From assembly GCF_021545785.1 (NCBI RefSeq), contig NZ_CP079801.1:2972001-3036000 (forward strand): DNA of 64,000 nucleotides, read 5' to 3'. The notes beneath the pieces were generated by a model. The model did not search any database, was not told the DNA's origin, and saw only the letters and a program-made list of their open reading frames with translations. The DNA is from Halopseudomonas maritima. GTDB taxonomy: Bacteria > Pseudomonadota > Gammaproteobacteria > Pseudomonadales > Pseudomonadaceae. The position numbers and the translations under genes are program-made. Numbering within the stretch: the stretch's first letter is position 1; the number at the start of each line of letters is the position of its first letter. Of this stretch, positions 24,746 to 34,791 are shown in pieces.

Positions 24746-24782
24746 CGGTTCCCTGCGCATTTCAACGCAGTGGAGCACAACA

Positions 24783-26666
<1,884 letters not shown>

Positions 26667-26770
26667 GGAAACTCTGATCCGTTTCGCGCGCGTCTTTCGG
26701 CTGTGGGTCTGGCACGTCTAGACCCTTGCCGTCTGCCCGCCAGATATGCGAGCTTAAGCGACTGACTCTT

Positions 26771-26806
26771 ATTCGCTCTGCCCTGCGCCCGCGCAGCAGA
26801 GCGAAT
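26771..26806 (+). terminator. Hairpin downstream of thiC
   Basis: ATTCGCTCTGC (26771-26781) pairs with GCAGAGCGAAT (26796-26806). The loop itself holds a TGCG/CGCA stem. A weak T-rich tail (TTTATGCTTTGCTT) follows. It probably ends the thiC transcript before nudF. Confidence 0.55.
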
Positions 26807-26880
26807 TTATGCTTTGCTTGCAGTCCGCAGCGGGCCCGGTGCCTTGCCCTCTGCAGCTGCCTGATCGGGGGAGTGTGCTT

Positions 26881-27495
26881 TTGTCCTTTACGCGCGACGA
26901 CGTGGACATTATCAGCCGGGAAACCGGCTTCAAGGGTTTCTATCGCCTCGACGTTCTCAATCTGCGGCACCGCTTGTTCAACGGCGGGTGGGGGCCGGTG
27001 CTGCGGCGCGAGCTGTTCGTGCGCCACGATGCCGTGTGCGTCTTGCCCTACGACCCCTGGCTGGATCAGGTTGTGCTGATTGAGCAGGTGCGCATCGGTG
27101 CACTGGAGAAAAGTGACAATCCCTGGATGCTGGAGCTGGTCGCCGGGCTGATTGATACCGATGAATCCCCGCAAGAGGTTGCCCACCGCGAGGCTGACGA
27201 GGAAGCTGGCCTGACCCTGCTCTCGCTGCACCCCATTACCCGCTACTACCCATCGCCTGGCGGTAGCGACGAGTTTGTTCACCTGTATTGTGCGCTGGTC
27301 GACAGCCGCGGCGTGGGTGGTGTTCACGGATTGGCTGAGGAAGGTGAAGATATTCGCGTCAGTCTGTGGTCGCGCGAGCAGGCGCTGGCCGCGTTGCAGG
27401 AGGGGCGTATCGACAATGCAGCCAGCATCATTGCCCTGCAGTGGCTACAGCTCAACGGTGCGCAGCTGCGCGCTGGCGCCGGAGAACAGCCATGA
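26881..27495 (+). CDS. nudF: ADP-ribose pyrophosphatase (Nudix hydrolase)
   Basis: Hydrolyses ADP-ribose to AMP and ribose 5-phosphate. The Nudix box is complete at about residues 89-111: G, five residues, E, seven residues, then READEEAGL. The N-terminal DDVDIISRETGFKGFYRLD and HRLFNGG are NudF hallmarks. I chose the TTG at 26881 because GGGGGAG ends 8 nt before it and 204 residues fits the family; the ATG at 26809 would add 24 residues that overlap the hairpin region. The next two genes follow closely, matching the E. coli order nudF-yqiB-cpdA. Confidence 0.9.
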   Translation: MSFTRDDVDIISRETGFKGFYRLDVLNLRHRLFNGGWGPVLRRELFVRHDAVCVLPYDPWLDQVVLIEQVRIGALEKSDNPWMLELVAGLIDTDESPQEVAHREADEEAGLTLLSLHPITRYYPSPGGSDEFVHLYCALVDSRGVGGVHGLAEEGEDIRVSLWSREQALAALQEGRIDNAASIIALQWLQLNGAQLRAGAGEQP

Positions 27496-27956
27496 GTGCC
27501 TTGCGCAAGCCACGTTACCGGGTCGATCTGATCGGCTTGCAAGCTGCTTGCGAGAGTAACTATTGGCGGCTGCTCAAGTTGATGCCCCAGTTGCATTCGC
27601 AGGATGAGGTGCGAATCGATATCGACGCTGGCGACGGCCAGAAACAGGCGCTGCTGATTCGGGTGCTGGAACGCTGCCCTTATACATCGACCTTGCAGTT
27701 GGCCCATGAGCGTCGCCACGCCTGGGTTACGCCGCCGAGCATGGAAGTGCGCCTGTACCATGATGCTGGGCTGGCCGAGGTCGTAGCTGCCTACAACCGT
27801 CGGCGGTTTCGCGGAGTGTATCCGTACCCCAACGAGCAGATGCTGCAGCCGGATGAGAAGTACCAGTTGAACCAGTTTCTGGGTGAGTGGCTTGGTTATT
27901 GTCAGCGCCACGGACAGAGCGCTCAGCCAGTGTCTTTTGCCGGGCAGGGTCTGTGA
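27492..27956 (+). CDS. DUF1249 family protein (YqiB-like)
   Basis: 154-residue cytosolic protein of unknown function, conserved between nudF and cpdA in gammaproteobacteria. Recognisable by ESNYWRLLKLMP near 21, the aromatic and His-rich middle, and FRGVYPYPNEQMLQPDEKYQLN near 110-131. The start ATG 27492 overlaps the nudF stop as ATGA, so the longer frame from 27366 is rejected. Translational coupling with nudF suggests a linked function, but none is established. Confidence 0.88.
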   Translation: MSALRKPRYRVDLIGLQAACESNYWRLLKLMPQLHSQDEVRIDIDAGDGQKQALLIRVLERCPYTSTLQLAHERRHAWVTPPSMEVRLYHDAGLAEVVAAYNRRRFRGVYPYPNEQMLQPDEKYQLNQFLGEWLGYCQRHGQSAQPVSFAGQGL

Positions 27957-28029
27957 TCCAGTCGCTGGAATCGCTATGCGGCAACGGCCAAGATAATCGC
28001 TGAGAAAGCGTACAAGGAGTGGGAGCAGC

Positions 28030-28830
28030 ATGTCGTTAGGATCGGACTTCGTCTGCGTTGTGCAGTTGACCGACAGTCATCTGTTTGCCGAGGCAGAAGG
28101 TGACCTGCTGGGCTTGCAGACGCAGGCCAGTCTGGACGCCGTGATCGACATGGTGTTGCAGCAGATCGCGCGTATGGATCTGGTGCTGGCAACCGGCGAC
28201 ATCACCCAGGACGGCAGTGAGGCTGCCTATCGCCGATTTATCGCTTCCAGCCTGCGGCTGCCGGCCCCGTGCTACTGGATTCCCGGCAATCACGATGACG
28301 CCGAGTTGATGGCACGGTTGGGTAAACCGCTGGGCCTGACCCGCGATTGGGTGGATATCGGCAAGTGGCGCATCGTCTTGCTCGACTCCAGCATCCTGGG
28401 CGCGGTGCCGGGCCGTCTGTCGCCAGCCGCGCTATCCGGCCTTGACGATGCCCTGGCAACGGCGGGCGACCGCCATGTGCTGGTGTGCCTGCATCATCAG
28501 CCGGTGAGCATAGGTAGTGGCTGGATGGAACCCATCGGCCTGCTCAATGCCCCGGACCTGCTGACCCGCCTTGAACCCGATCCGCGAGTCAAGGCGGTGC
28601 TCTGGGGGCATATTCATCAGCACTTCGACCAGCCGCTTGGTCACCTGCGCCTGTTGGCTACCCCCTCGACCTGCGTGCAGTTTGCGCCCAGCAGTGACGA
28701 CTTTGCTACCGATACCCAGGCACCGGGTTACCGGTGGCTACGCCTGTATGACGACGGGCGAATCGAAACCGCTGTGTGCCGTCTGCCTGCTGGGCAGTTT
28801 CTGCCCGACCCGCAAGCGGCTGGGTATTGA
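28030..28830 (+). CDS. cpdA: 3',5'-cyclic-AMP phosphodiesterase
   Basis: Class III cAMP phosphodiesterase that lowers cAMP and so dampens Vfr/CRP signalling. 266 residues with a calcineurin-like metal site: D15-x-H17 (TDSHLF), GD at 56-57, GNHDD at 86-90, HHQP near 157 and GHIHQH near 198. GGGAG before ATG 28030. It is third in the nudF-DUF1249-cpdA group. In PAO1 and E. coli an esterase gene (yqiA) separates cpdA from parE; here only 133 bp separates them and no such gene is seen. Confidence 0.93.
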   Translation: MSLGSDFVCVVQLTDSHLFAEAEGDLLGLQTQASLDAVIDMVLQQIARMDLVLATGDITQDGSEAAYRRFIASSLRLPAPCYWIPGNHDDAELMARLGKPLGLTRDWVDIGKWRIVLLDSSILGAVPGRLSPAALSGLDDALATAGDRHVLVCLHHQPVSIGSGWMEPIGLLNAPDLLTRLEPDPRVKAVLWGHIHQHFDQPLGHLRLLATPSTCVQFAPSSDDFATDTQAPGYRWLRLYDDGRIETAVCRLPAGQFLPDPQAAGY

Positions 28831-28963
28831 GTTCTGCCAGCGCAGACGGTGGCAGGCAAGCGGCCTGCCGGATACTATGTGACCCCATGTCTGTCTTTGT
28901 TGTCGGCTGCCGCACCCGCTGCCCGCATGTTGAAAAGATTCAAGAAGGAAGCCTGCCTCCACC

Positions 28964-30859
28964 ATGTCTCAATCGACCTATAACGCCGATGCGCTGGAAG
29001 TTCTCAGCGGTCTGGACCCGGTGCGCCGCCGCCCCGGCATGTACACCGACACCACCCGCCCCAACCATCTGGCGCAGGAGGTCATCGACAACAGTGTTGA
29101 CGAGGCGCTGGCTGGCCATGCGCGCACCATCAGCGTTGTACTGCATCAGGACAATGCGCTGGAGGTCAGTGATGATGGCCGTGGCATGCCTGTGGATATT
29201 CACCCGGAGGAGGGCGTGTCCGGGGTCGAGCTGATCCTTACCCGGCTGCATGCTGGCGGCAAGTTCTCCAACAAGAACTACCAGTTCTCCGGCGGTTTGC
29301 ACGGGGTGGGTATTTCGGTGGTCAACGCCTTGTCGCACAAGGTGGAAGTGCGCGTCAAAAGAGACGGGCAGGAGTACGCCATGGCCTTTGCCAATGGCGA
29401 CAAGGTACGCGAGCTGGAGGTGATAGGTACGGTCGGCAAGCGCAATACCGGCACGACCGTGACCTTCTGGCCGGACGCCAAGTATTTTGATTCAGCCAAA
29501 TTCAGTATCAGCCGGCTCAAACACCTGCTCAAGGCCAAGGCCGTGCTCTGCCCGGGGCTCAAGGTCGACTTTGACGACCGCCAGTCCGGCGAGAAGATCA
29601 GTTGGTACTTTGAAGATGGCCTGCGCGACTATCTGGTCGATGCCTGCGCCGAGTGGCCAAAGCTGCCGGAAGAGCCCTTCTCCGGGGCCTTTGCCGCCAA
29701 GCAGGAAGCCGTTGACTGGGCGGTGTTCTGGCTGCCCGAGGGCGGCGAGCTGGTGCAGGAAAGCTACGTCAACCTGATTCCTACCGCGCAGGGCGGTACC
29801 CACGTCAACGGTTTGCGCGCGGGGTTGCTGGAAGCCATCCGCGAATTCTGTGAGTTCCGCAATCTGCTGCCGCGCGGCCTCAAGCTGGCGCCAGAGGATA
29901 TCTGGGAACGCGTCAGTTACGTGCTGTCGCTGAAAATGGCCGAAGCGCAGTTCTCCGGTCAGACCAAGGAGCGGCTGTCGTCTCGCGAGTCCGCGGCCTT
30001 TGTCTCCGGTGTGGTCAAGGACGCGTTCAGCCTATGGCTGAACCAGCACGCCGACATCGGTCAGCAGATTGCTGAAATGGCGATCAGCCATGCCGGTCGA
30101 CGTCTCAAGGCTGGCAAGAAGATCGAGCGCAAACGGATCACCCAGGGCCCAGCGTTGCCGGGCAAGCTGGCCGACTGCGTGGGGCAGGACAGCAGCCGTT
30201 CGGAACTCTTTCTGGTTGAGGGTGACTCTGCCGGCGGTAGCGCCAAGCAGGCCCGCGACAAGGAGTTTCAGGCCATCATGCCGCTGCGCGGCAAGATCCT
30301 GAACACCTGGGAGGTCGAGTCCAGTGAGGTGCTGGGCTCCCAGGAAGTACATGATATTGCGGTCGCTATTGGTGTGGACCCGGGTGCGGCCAGCCTAGAG
30401 CAGCTACGCTACGGCAAGATCTGCATCCTCGCCGATGCCGACTCTGACGGTCTGCACATCGCCACGCTGCTGTGCGCCCTGTTTGTCCGTCATTTTCGCC
30501 CGCTGGTTGAGGCCGGCCATGTGTTTGTTGCCATGCCGCCGCTGTATCGCGTGGATATTGGCAAGGATGTCTATTACGCGCTGGATGACGCCGAGAAGCA
30601 GGGCATCCTTGACCGCATCGAGGCCGAGGGCAAGCGCGGCAAGATTCAGGTCACACGCTTCAAGGGGCTGGGTGAAATGAACCCGCTGCAGCTGCGTGAA
30701 ACCACCATGGCGCCCGACACGCGGCGCCTGGTGCAGCTGACCGTGGACGAGAGCCAGGACACCGAGCAGCTGATGGATATGCTGCTGGCCAAGAAGCGCT
30801 CCTCGGACCGCAAGGCCTGGCTGGAAAGTAAGGGTGATCTGGCCGAGGTGCTGCTCTGA
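28964..30859 (+). CDS. parE: DNA topoisomerase IV subunit B
   Basis: ATPase subunit of topoisomerase IV, which unlinks daughter chromosomes together with ParC (encoded at 32452). 631 residues: GHKL ATPase domain (EVIDNSVDEALAGHA near 32), transducer, then the TOPRIM domain with EGDSAGG from about E419 and DADSDG further on. The C-terminal RFKGLGEMNPLQL is typical. The stop overlaps the next ATG (TGATG), so it is co-translated with the following two genes and parC. Confidence 0.97.
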   Translation: MSQSTYNADALEVLSGLDPVRRRPGMYTDTTRPNHLAQEVIDNSVDEALAGHARTISVVLHQDNALEVSDDGRGMPVDIHPEEGVSGVELILTRLHAGGKFSNKNYQFSGGLHGVGISVVNALSHKVEVRVKRDGQEYAMAFANGDKVRELEVIGTVGKRNTGTTVTFWPDAKYFDSAKFSISRLKHLLKAKAVLCPGLKVDFDDRQSGEKISWYFEDGLRDYLVDACAEWPKLPEEPFSGAFAAKQEAVDWAVFWLPEGGELVQESYVNLIPTAQGGTHVNGLRAGLLEAIREFCEFRNLLPRGLKLAPEDIWERVSYVLSLKMAEAQFSGQTKERLSSRESAAFVSGVVKDAFSLWLNQHADIGQQIAEMAISHAGRRLKAGKKIERKRITQGPALPGKLADCVGQDSSRSELFLVEGDSAGGSAKQARDKEFQAIMPLRGKILNTWEVESSEVLGSQEVHDIAVAIGVDPGAASLEQLRYGKICILADADSDGLHIATLLCALFVRHFRPLVEAGHVFVAMPPLYRVDIGKDVYYALDDAEKQGILDRIEAEGKRGKIQVTRFKGLGEMNPLQLRETTMAPDTRRLVQLTVDESQDTEQLMDMLLAKKRSSDRKAWLESKGDLAEVLL

Positions 30860-31884
30860 TGATGCCTGCTGGTCTGCGCCTGCTGGGTGCCTGTGCGTTG
30901 CTGCTGAGCACTACTGCCAACGCCTTTGAGCGAGCGCCTGAGTTGCAGCTTGAGTCGGCCCTGCCGGTGGACGGCATGCCGCGCGGCAATCTTTCCGCCT
31001 TGCAGCACTGCAACGGGCAACTGTTGACCCTGTCTGATCGTGAGGACACCAGCCTGTTTGTGTTGCAGCGCGACGAGCATGCCTATCAGGCGAGTGTCGA
31101 GAGCTTCACGCTGCCGTCCGAGTCGCCCTCCATGTTGCCCGTCAAGTTGCTGGCCGGCGCCTGGTTGCGCGGGTTGAGCGGCCAGGCGCTGGATTTTGAA
31201 GGGCTGGCCTGTGATGGCGATGGCAATCGCTATCTGGTCAGCGAGAGCCAACTGGGCGTTCTGCGTCTGCCGCCGCCGGCCGATACGCCGGTACAGGGCA
31301 GTTGGCTGAACCTGGACCCGGCGGTATACACCGAGGGTGAAGCACGCGGTCTCTGGCAGCAGGTCAACGCGCTGGCCGAAGGGGTGGCGATTGATGCCCA
31401 GGCCAACACCCTGTGGCTGGCGGCCGAGCGTCAGGGGCGTGGCCTGGTCAAGTTACAGCGTCAGGGTGATCAGTGGGGCTGCCCGCTGGCGGGTTGTGTG
31501 CTGCTCGCCGAGCGCCGCTTTCTGCCCACCGAACCCTTTGGGCCGGGCATCCTCAACCGCGAGGTGATGCCGGTCGACTTTTCTGATCTGGCGTTCTGGA
31601 AGGGCTGGCTCTGGACATTGGAGCGTAACGCCCATCAGGTATGTCGGCGTAATCCGCTGTCCGGCAAGCGCGAACGCTGCTGGTCGTATGCCCAGTCGGT
31701 TTTGGTTGAGCCCTATTTCTATCCTGATGCGCCTTTTGGTCTAGCAGAAGCGCTGCTGATCAGCGAAGAGGGCATTGTCATCGGTCTGGACAACAACAAC
31801 CGGCTGCGCCCGGATGGCGACGCGCGGCCCTGGCTGTTTCACTTTGCGCTGCCTGACGACTGGCAGGAGGACGTGACGCCGTGA
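30859..31884 (+). CDS. Esterase-like activity of phytase family protein, exported
   Basis: 341 residues with a signal peptide (LRLLGACALLLSTTANAF; cleavage likely after NAF or TANA). The rest fits a beta-propeller 'esterase-like activity of phytase' protein: FEGLACDGDGNRYLVSE, ALAEGVAIDAQANTLWLAAE and PFGLAEALLISEEGIVIGLDNN. It starts on the parE stop codon (TGATG) and ends overlapping the next gene (GTGA), the position of PAO1 PA4966 (from memory). It is periplasmic by the signal peptide; the substrate is unknown. Confidence 0.75.
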   Translation: MMPAGLRLLGACALLLSTTANAFERAPELQLESALPVDGMPRGNLSALQHCNGQLLTLSDREDTSLFVLQRDEHAYQASVESFTLPSESPSMLPVKLLAGAWLRGLSGQALDFEGLACDGDGNRYLVSESQLGVLRLPPPADTPVQGSWLNLDPAVYTEGEARGLWQQVNALAEGVAIDAQANTLWLAAERQGRGLVKLQRQGDQWGCPLAGCVLLAERRFLPTEPFGPGILNREVMPVDFSDLAFWKGWLWTLERNAHQVCRRNPLSGKRERCWSYAQSVLVEPYFYPDAPFGLAEALLISEEGIVIGLDNNNRLRPDGDARPWLFHFALPDDWQEDVTP

Positions 31885-32405
31885 GCGAATCGACGCCTCC
31901 CTCCCAGCGCAAGCTGGGTACCGGCATGATGATTCTGGCGTGGATTGCCGGCCTGTTGCTGGCTGCTTTCTGGTTCAGTGGCGTGGAAGAGCGTCAGCGC
32001 AACCCCAACCAAAACCCCGAGTCCAGTCGCCTGGACAGCGCGGTCGAGGTGCGGCTTGAGGCCAATCGGCAAGGGCACTATCTGGTTAACGGGCGCATCA
32101 ACAGCCGCGCCGTTACTCTGCTGGTGGATACCGGGGCGAGTTTTGTTGCCGTGCCGGCCGGTCTGGCCGAGGAGCTGGGGCTGGAGCGCGGCCGGCAATT
32201 CATGGTTGATACCGCCAACGGCACAGCACAAGGCTATGCCACCCGGTTGAACAGCCTGCAGATTGGCGACATTCGCCTGTATGACGTGGAGGCCGGCATT
32301 GTGCCTGGCATGGGCGGCGATGAAGTGCTGCTGGGCATGAGCGCTTTACGTCAGCTGGATTTTCGTTCGCAGGGCGGTGATCTGCTGCTGCGACAGTACC
32401 AATAA
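31881..32405 (+). CDS. Retropepsin-like aspartic protease, inner-membrane anchored
   Basis: 174 residues: one N-terminal membrane helix (about 14-33), then a single-domain clan AA aspartic protease facing the periplasm. The catalytic motif is LLVDTGASFVA with D83-T-G. The flap region is followed by GYATRLNSLQIGDIRL and a second hydrophobic LLGMSALRQLDF, as in the TIGR02281 group. As a retropepsin fold it should act as a homodimer. GTG 31881 shares GTGA with the previous stop. Lies between parE and parC as in PAO1 (from memory). Confidence 0.82.
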   Translation: MSESTPPSQRKLGTGMMILAWIAGLLLAAFWFSGVEERQRNPNQNPESSRLDSAVEVRLEANRQGHYLVNGRINSRAVTLLVDTGASFVAVPAGLAEELGLERGRQFMVDTANGTAQGYATRLNSLQIGDIRLYDVEAGIVPGMGGDEVLLGMSALRQLDFRSQGGDLLLRQYQ

Positions 32406-32451
32406 GTGTTCAAGCGGGCAGCCCGGTGCTGCCCACCTGTGGAGATAATGC

Positions 32452-34734
32452 ATGAGTGATGGACTGGACCTGAGCCTGGATGGCGTAGAGCGTCGCTCGC
32501 TGGCGTCCTTTACCGAGGAGGCCTACCTCAACTATTCCATGTACGTGATCATGGATCGGGCCCTGCCGCACATTGGCGACGGCCTCAAACCGGTACAGCG
32601 GCGCATTGTCTATGCCATGAGCGAGCTGGGGCTGTCGGCCAGCTCCAAGCACAAGAAGTCGGCCCGTACCGTGGGTGATGTGCTGGGCAAATACCATCCG
32701 CACGGCGATTCGGCCTGTTACGAGGCCATGGTGCTGATGGCACAGCCCTTCTCCTACCGCTATCCACTGGTAGACGGCCAGGGTAACTGGGGCGCGCCGG
32801 ACGATCCCAAGTCCTTCGCCGCCATGCGCTACACCGAGGCTCGTCTGGCGCGCTACAGCGAGGTGTTGCTGTCGGAGCTGGGGCAGGGCACGGTGGATTG
32901 GCAGCCGAACTTTGACGGCACCATGGAAGAACCCATGGTGCTGCCGGCCCGCTTGCCCAATCTGCTGCTCAATGGCACCACGGGCATCGCCGTGGGTATG
33001 GCTACCGATATTCCGCCGCACAACCTCAAGGAAGTGGCTGCCGCCTGTGTGCGTCTGCTGGATGACCCGGGCGCAGGCCTGGACGAGATCCTCGAGCACG
33101 TGCAGGGGCCGGATTTTCCCACCGAAGCGGAGATTGTCACGCCCCGTCACGAGCTGTTGAAAATGTACGCCAGCGGCCGCGGTTCGGTGCGCTGCCGCGC
33201 CGTCTGGGACAAGGAAGATGGCGAGGTGGTCATTACTGCGCTGCCGCATCAGGTCTCCGGTGCCAAGGTGCTGGAGCAGATCGCTGCACAGATGCAGAAC
33301 AAGAAGCTGCCCATGGTCGCCGACCTGCGCGACGAGTCGGACCACGAAAACCCGACGCGCATTGTCATTGTGCCGCGCTCCAATCGGGTCGATCTAGATG
33401 ATCTGATGCAGCACCTGTTCGCCACCACTGACCTGGAACACAGCTATCGGGTCAACATGAACGTCATCGGCACCGACGGCAAGCCGGCGGTCAAGGATCT
33501 CTGGACCTTGCTCAGTGAGTGGCTGGGCTTTCGTGTAGCGACCGTGCGCCGCCGGCTGCAGTTTCGCCTGGACAAGGTGCTGGCGCGCCTGCACCTGTTG
33601 GATGGCTTGCTGGTGGCCTTCCTCAATCTGGATGAAGTCATTCACATCATTCGCACCGAGGATCACCCCAAGGCCGAGTTGATCGCCCGGTTTGATCTGA
33701 GTGAACTGCAGGCGGACTACATTCTGGACACCCGCCTGCGTCAGCTGGCGCGTCTGGAAGAAATGAAGATTCGCGCCGAGCAGGATGCGCTGCGCGAGGA
33801 ACGCGATCACTTGCAGAGCGTGCTGGGTGACGAGCGCAAGCTGCGTAATCTGGTGCGCGACGAACTGGTCGCTGATGCCGAGACCTACGGTGATGATCGC
33901 CGCTCGCCGCTGGTGGAGCGCAAAGAGGCCAAGGCCCTGTCCGAAACCGAGCTGGTGCCCTCTGAACCGGTGACGGTGGTGCTCTCGGAGAAAGGCTGGG
34001 TGCGCTGCGCCAAGGGGCATGACGTAGACGGTGCCGGCCTGAATTACAAGGCGGGAGACGGCTACCTGGGGCAGGCCAGCGGACGCTCCAATCAGCAGGC
34101 GGTGTTTATCGACAGCAGCGGGCGCAGCTATTCGCTGGCAGCCCATACCCTGCCGTCAGCGCGCGGGCAGGGCGAGCCGCTGACCGGACGCTTCAGCCCG
34201 CCGGCCGGTACCAGTTTTGACGCGGTGCTGATGCCTGAGGATGAGAGCTTGTACCTGCTGGCGTCCGATGCCGGTTACGGTTTCCTGGTCAAGGGCGAGG
34301 ATATGCTCGCCAAGAACAAGAACGGCAAGGCACTGCTGAATTTGCCCGAGGGCGGCCGTATTCTCACGCCGCAACGGGTGCGTTATCCGCAGAGCAGCCA
34401 CTTGGCGGCGGTATCCAACGAGGGTCGTCTGCTGGTGTTCCCGCTCAAGGATCTGCCGCAACTGTCTAAGGGCAAGGGCAACAAGATCCTGTCGCTGCCC
34501 TCTGCGCGGGTCAAATCACGCGAGGAGTTTGTCGCCGGGTTGGCCGTACTGCCGCCGGGTGCGCAACTGGTGCTGACCGCCGGCAAGCGCACCTTGACCC
34601 TCAAGGCGGCTGATCTGGAGCATTACAGCGGTGAGCGCGGCCGTCGCGGTAACAAGCTGCCGCGTGGCTTCCAGAAGGTTGACGAGGTGGCTGTAGAGCT
34701 GCCGTCAGTCAGTACGCCGGCCGACGAAGGCTGA
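32452..34734 (+). CDS. parC: DNA topoisomerase IV subunit A
   Basis: DNA-cleaving subunit of topoisomerase IV. 760 residues: winged-helix/tower/coiled-coil breakage-reunion domain with catalytic Y127 (AAMRYTEAR), then a degenerate beta-pinwheel C-terminal domain. The quinolone target region reads HPHGDSACYE with S87 and E91, the susceptible residues known in P. aeruginosa ParC. GGAG is 7 nt before ATG 32452. It is followed by a terminator that overlaps the end of the convergent gene. Confidence 0.97.
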   Translation: MSDGLDLSLDGVERRSLASFTEEAYLNYSMYVIMDRALPHIGDGLKPVQRRIVYAMSELGLSASSKHKKSARTVGDVLGKYHPHGDSACYEAMVLMAQPFSYRYPLVDGQGNWGAPDDPKSFAAMRYTEARLARYSEVLLSELGQGTVDWQPNFDGTMEEPMVLPARLPNLLLNGTTGIAVGMATDIPPHNLKEVAAACVRLLDDPGAGLDEILEHVQGPDFPTEAEIVTPRHELLKMYASGRGSVRCRAVWDKEDGEVVITALPHQVSGAKVLEQIAAQMQNKKLPMVADLRDESDHENPTRIVIVPRSNRVDLDDLMQHLFATTDLEHSYRVNMNVIGTDGKPAVKDLWTLLSEWLGFRVATVRRRLQFRLDKVLARLHLLDGLLVAFLNLDEVIHIIRTEDHPKAELIARFDLSELQADYILDTRLRQLARLEEMKIRAEQDALREERDHLQSVLGDERKLRNLVRDELVADAETYGDDRRSPLVERKEAKALSETELVPSEPVTVVLSEKGWVRCAKGHDVDGAGLNYKAGDGYLGQASGRSNQQAVFIDSSGRSYSLAAHTLPSARGQGEPLTGRFSPPAGTSFDAVLMPEDESLYLLASDAGYGFLVKGEDMLAKNKNGKALLNLPEGGRILTPQRVRYPQSSHLAAVSNEGRLLVFPLKDLPQLSKGKGNKILSLPSARVKSREEFVAGLAVLPPGAQLVLTAGKRTLTLKAADLEHYSGERGRRGNKLPRGFQKVDEVAVELPSVSTPADEG

Positions 34735-34750
34735 CCTGATCGGTGTGTGC

Positions 34751-34791
34751 TGTACAACCAGCGCAGGCTCAGGCCTGACGCTGGTTGTACA
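34751..34791. terminator. Long hairpin at the parC / AhpA-like convergent junction
   Basis: TGTACAACCAGCG (34751-34763) and CGCTGGTTGTACA (34779-34791) are exact inverted copies, with AGGC/GCCT pairing inside the loop. It sits 16 bp after the parC stop and covers the last codons of the opposite gene, so it may serve both. Confidence 0.65.

Larger units (their letters stand above)
24406..24782. other. Intergenic region between divergent tolC and thiC (377 bp)
   Basis: Holds, left to right, the tolC ribosome binding site, an inverted repeat (24514-24540), a thiC promoter candidate, a TPP riboswitch and a terminator-like hairpin before thiC. I saw no small gene in it. Confidence 0.8.
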
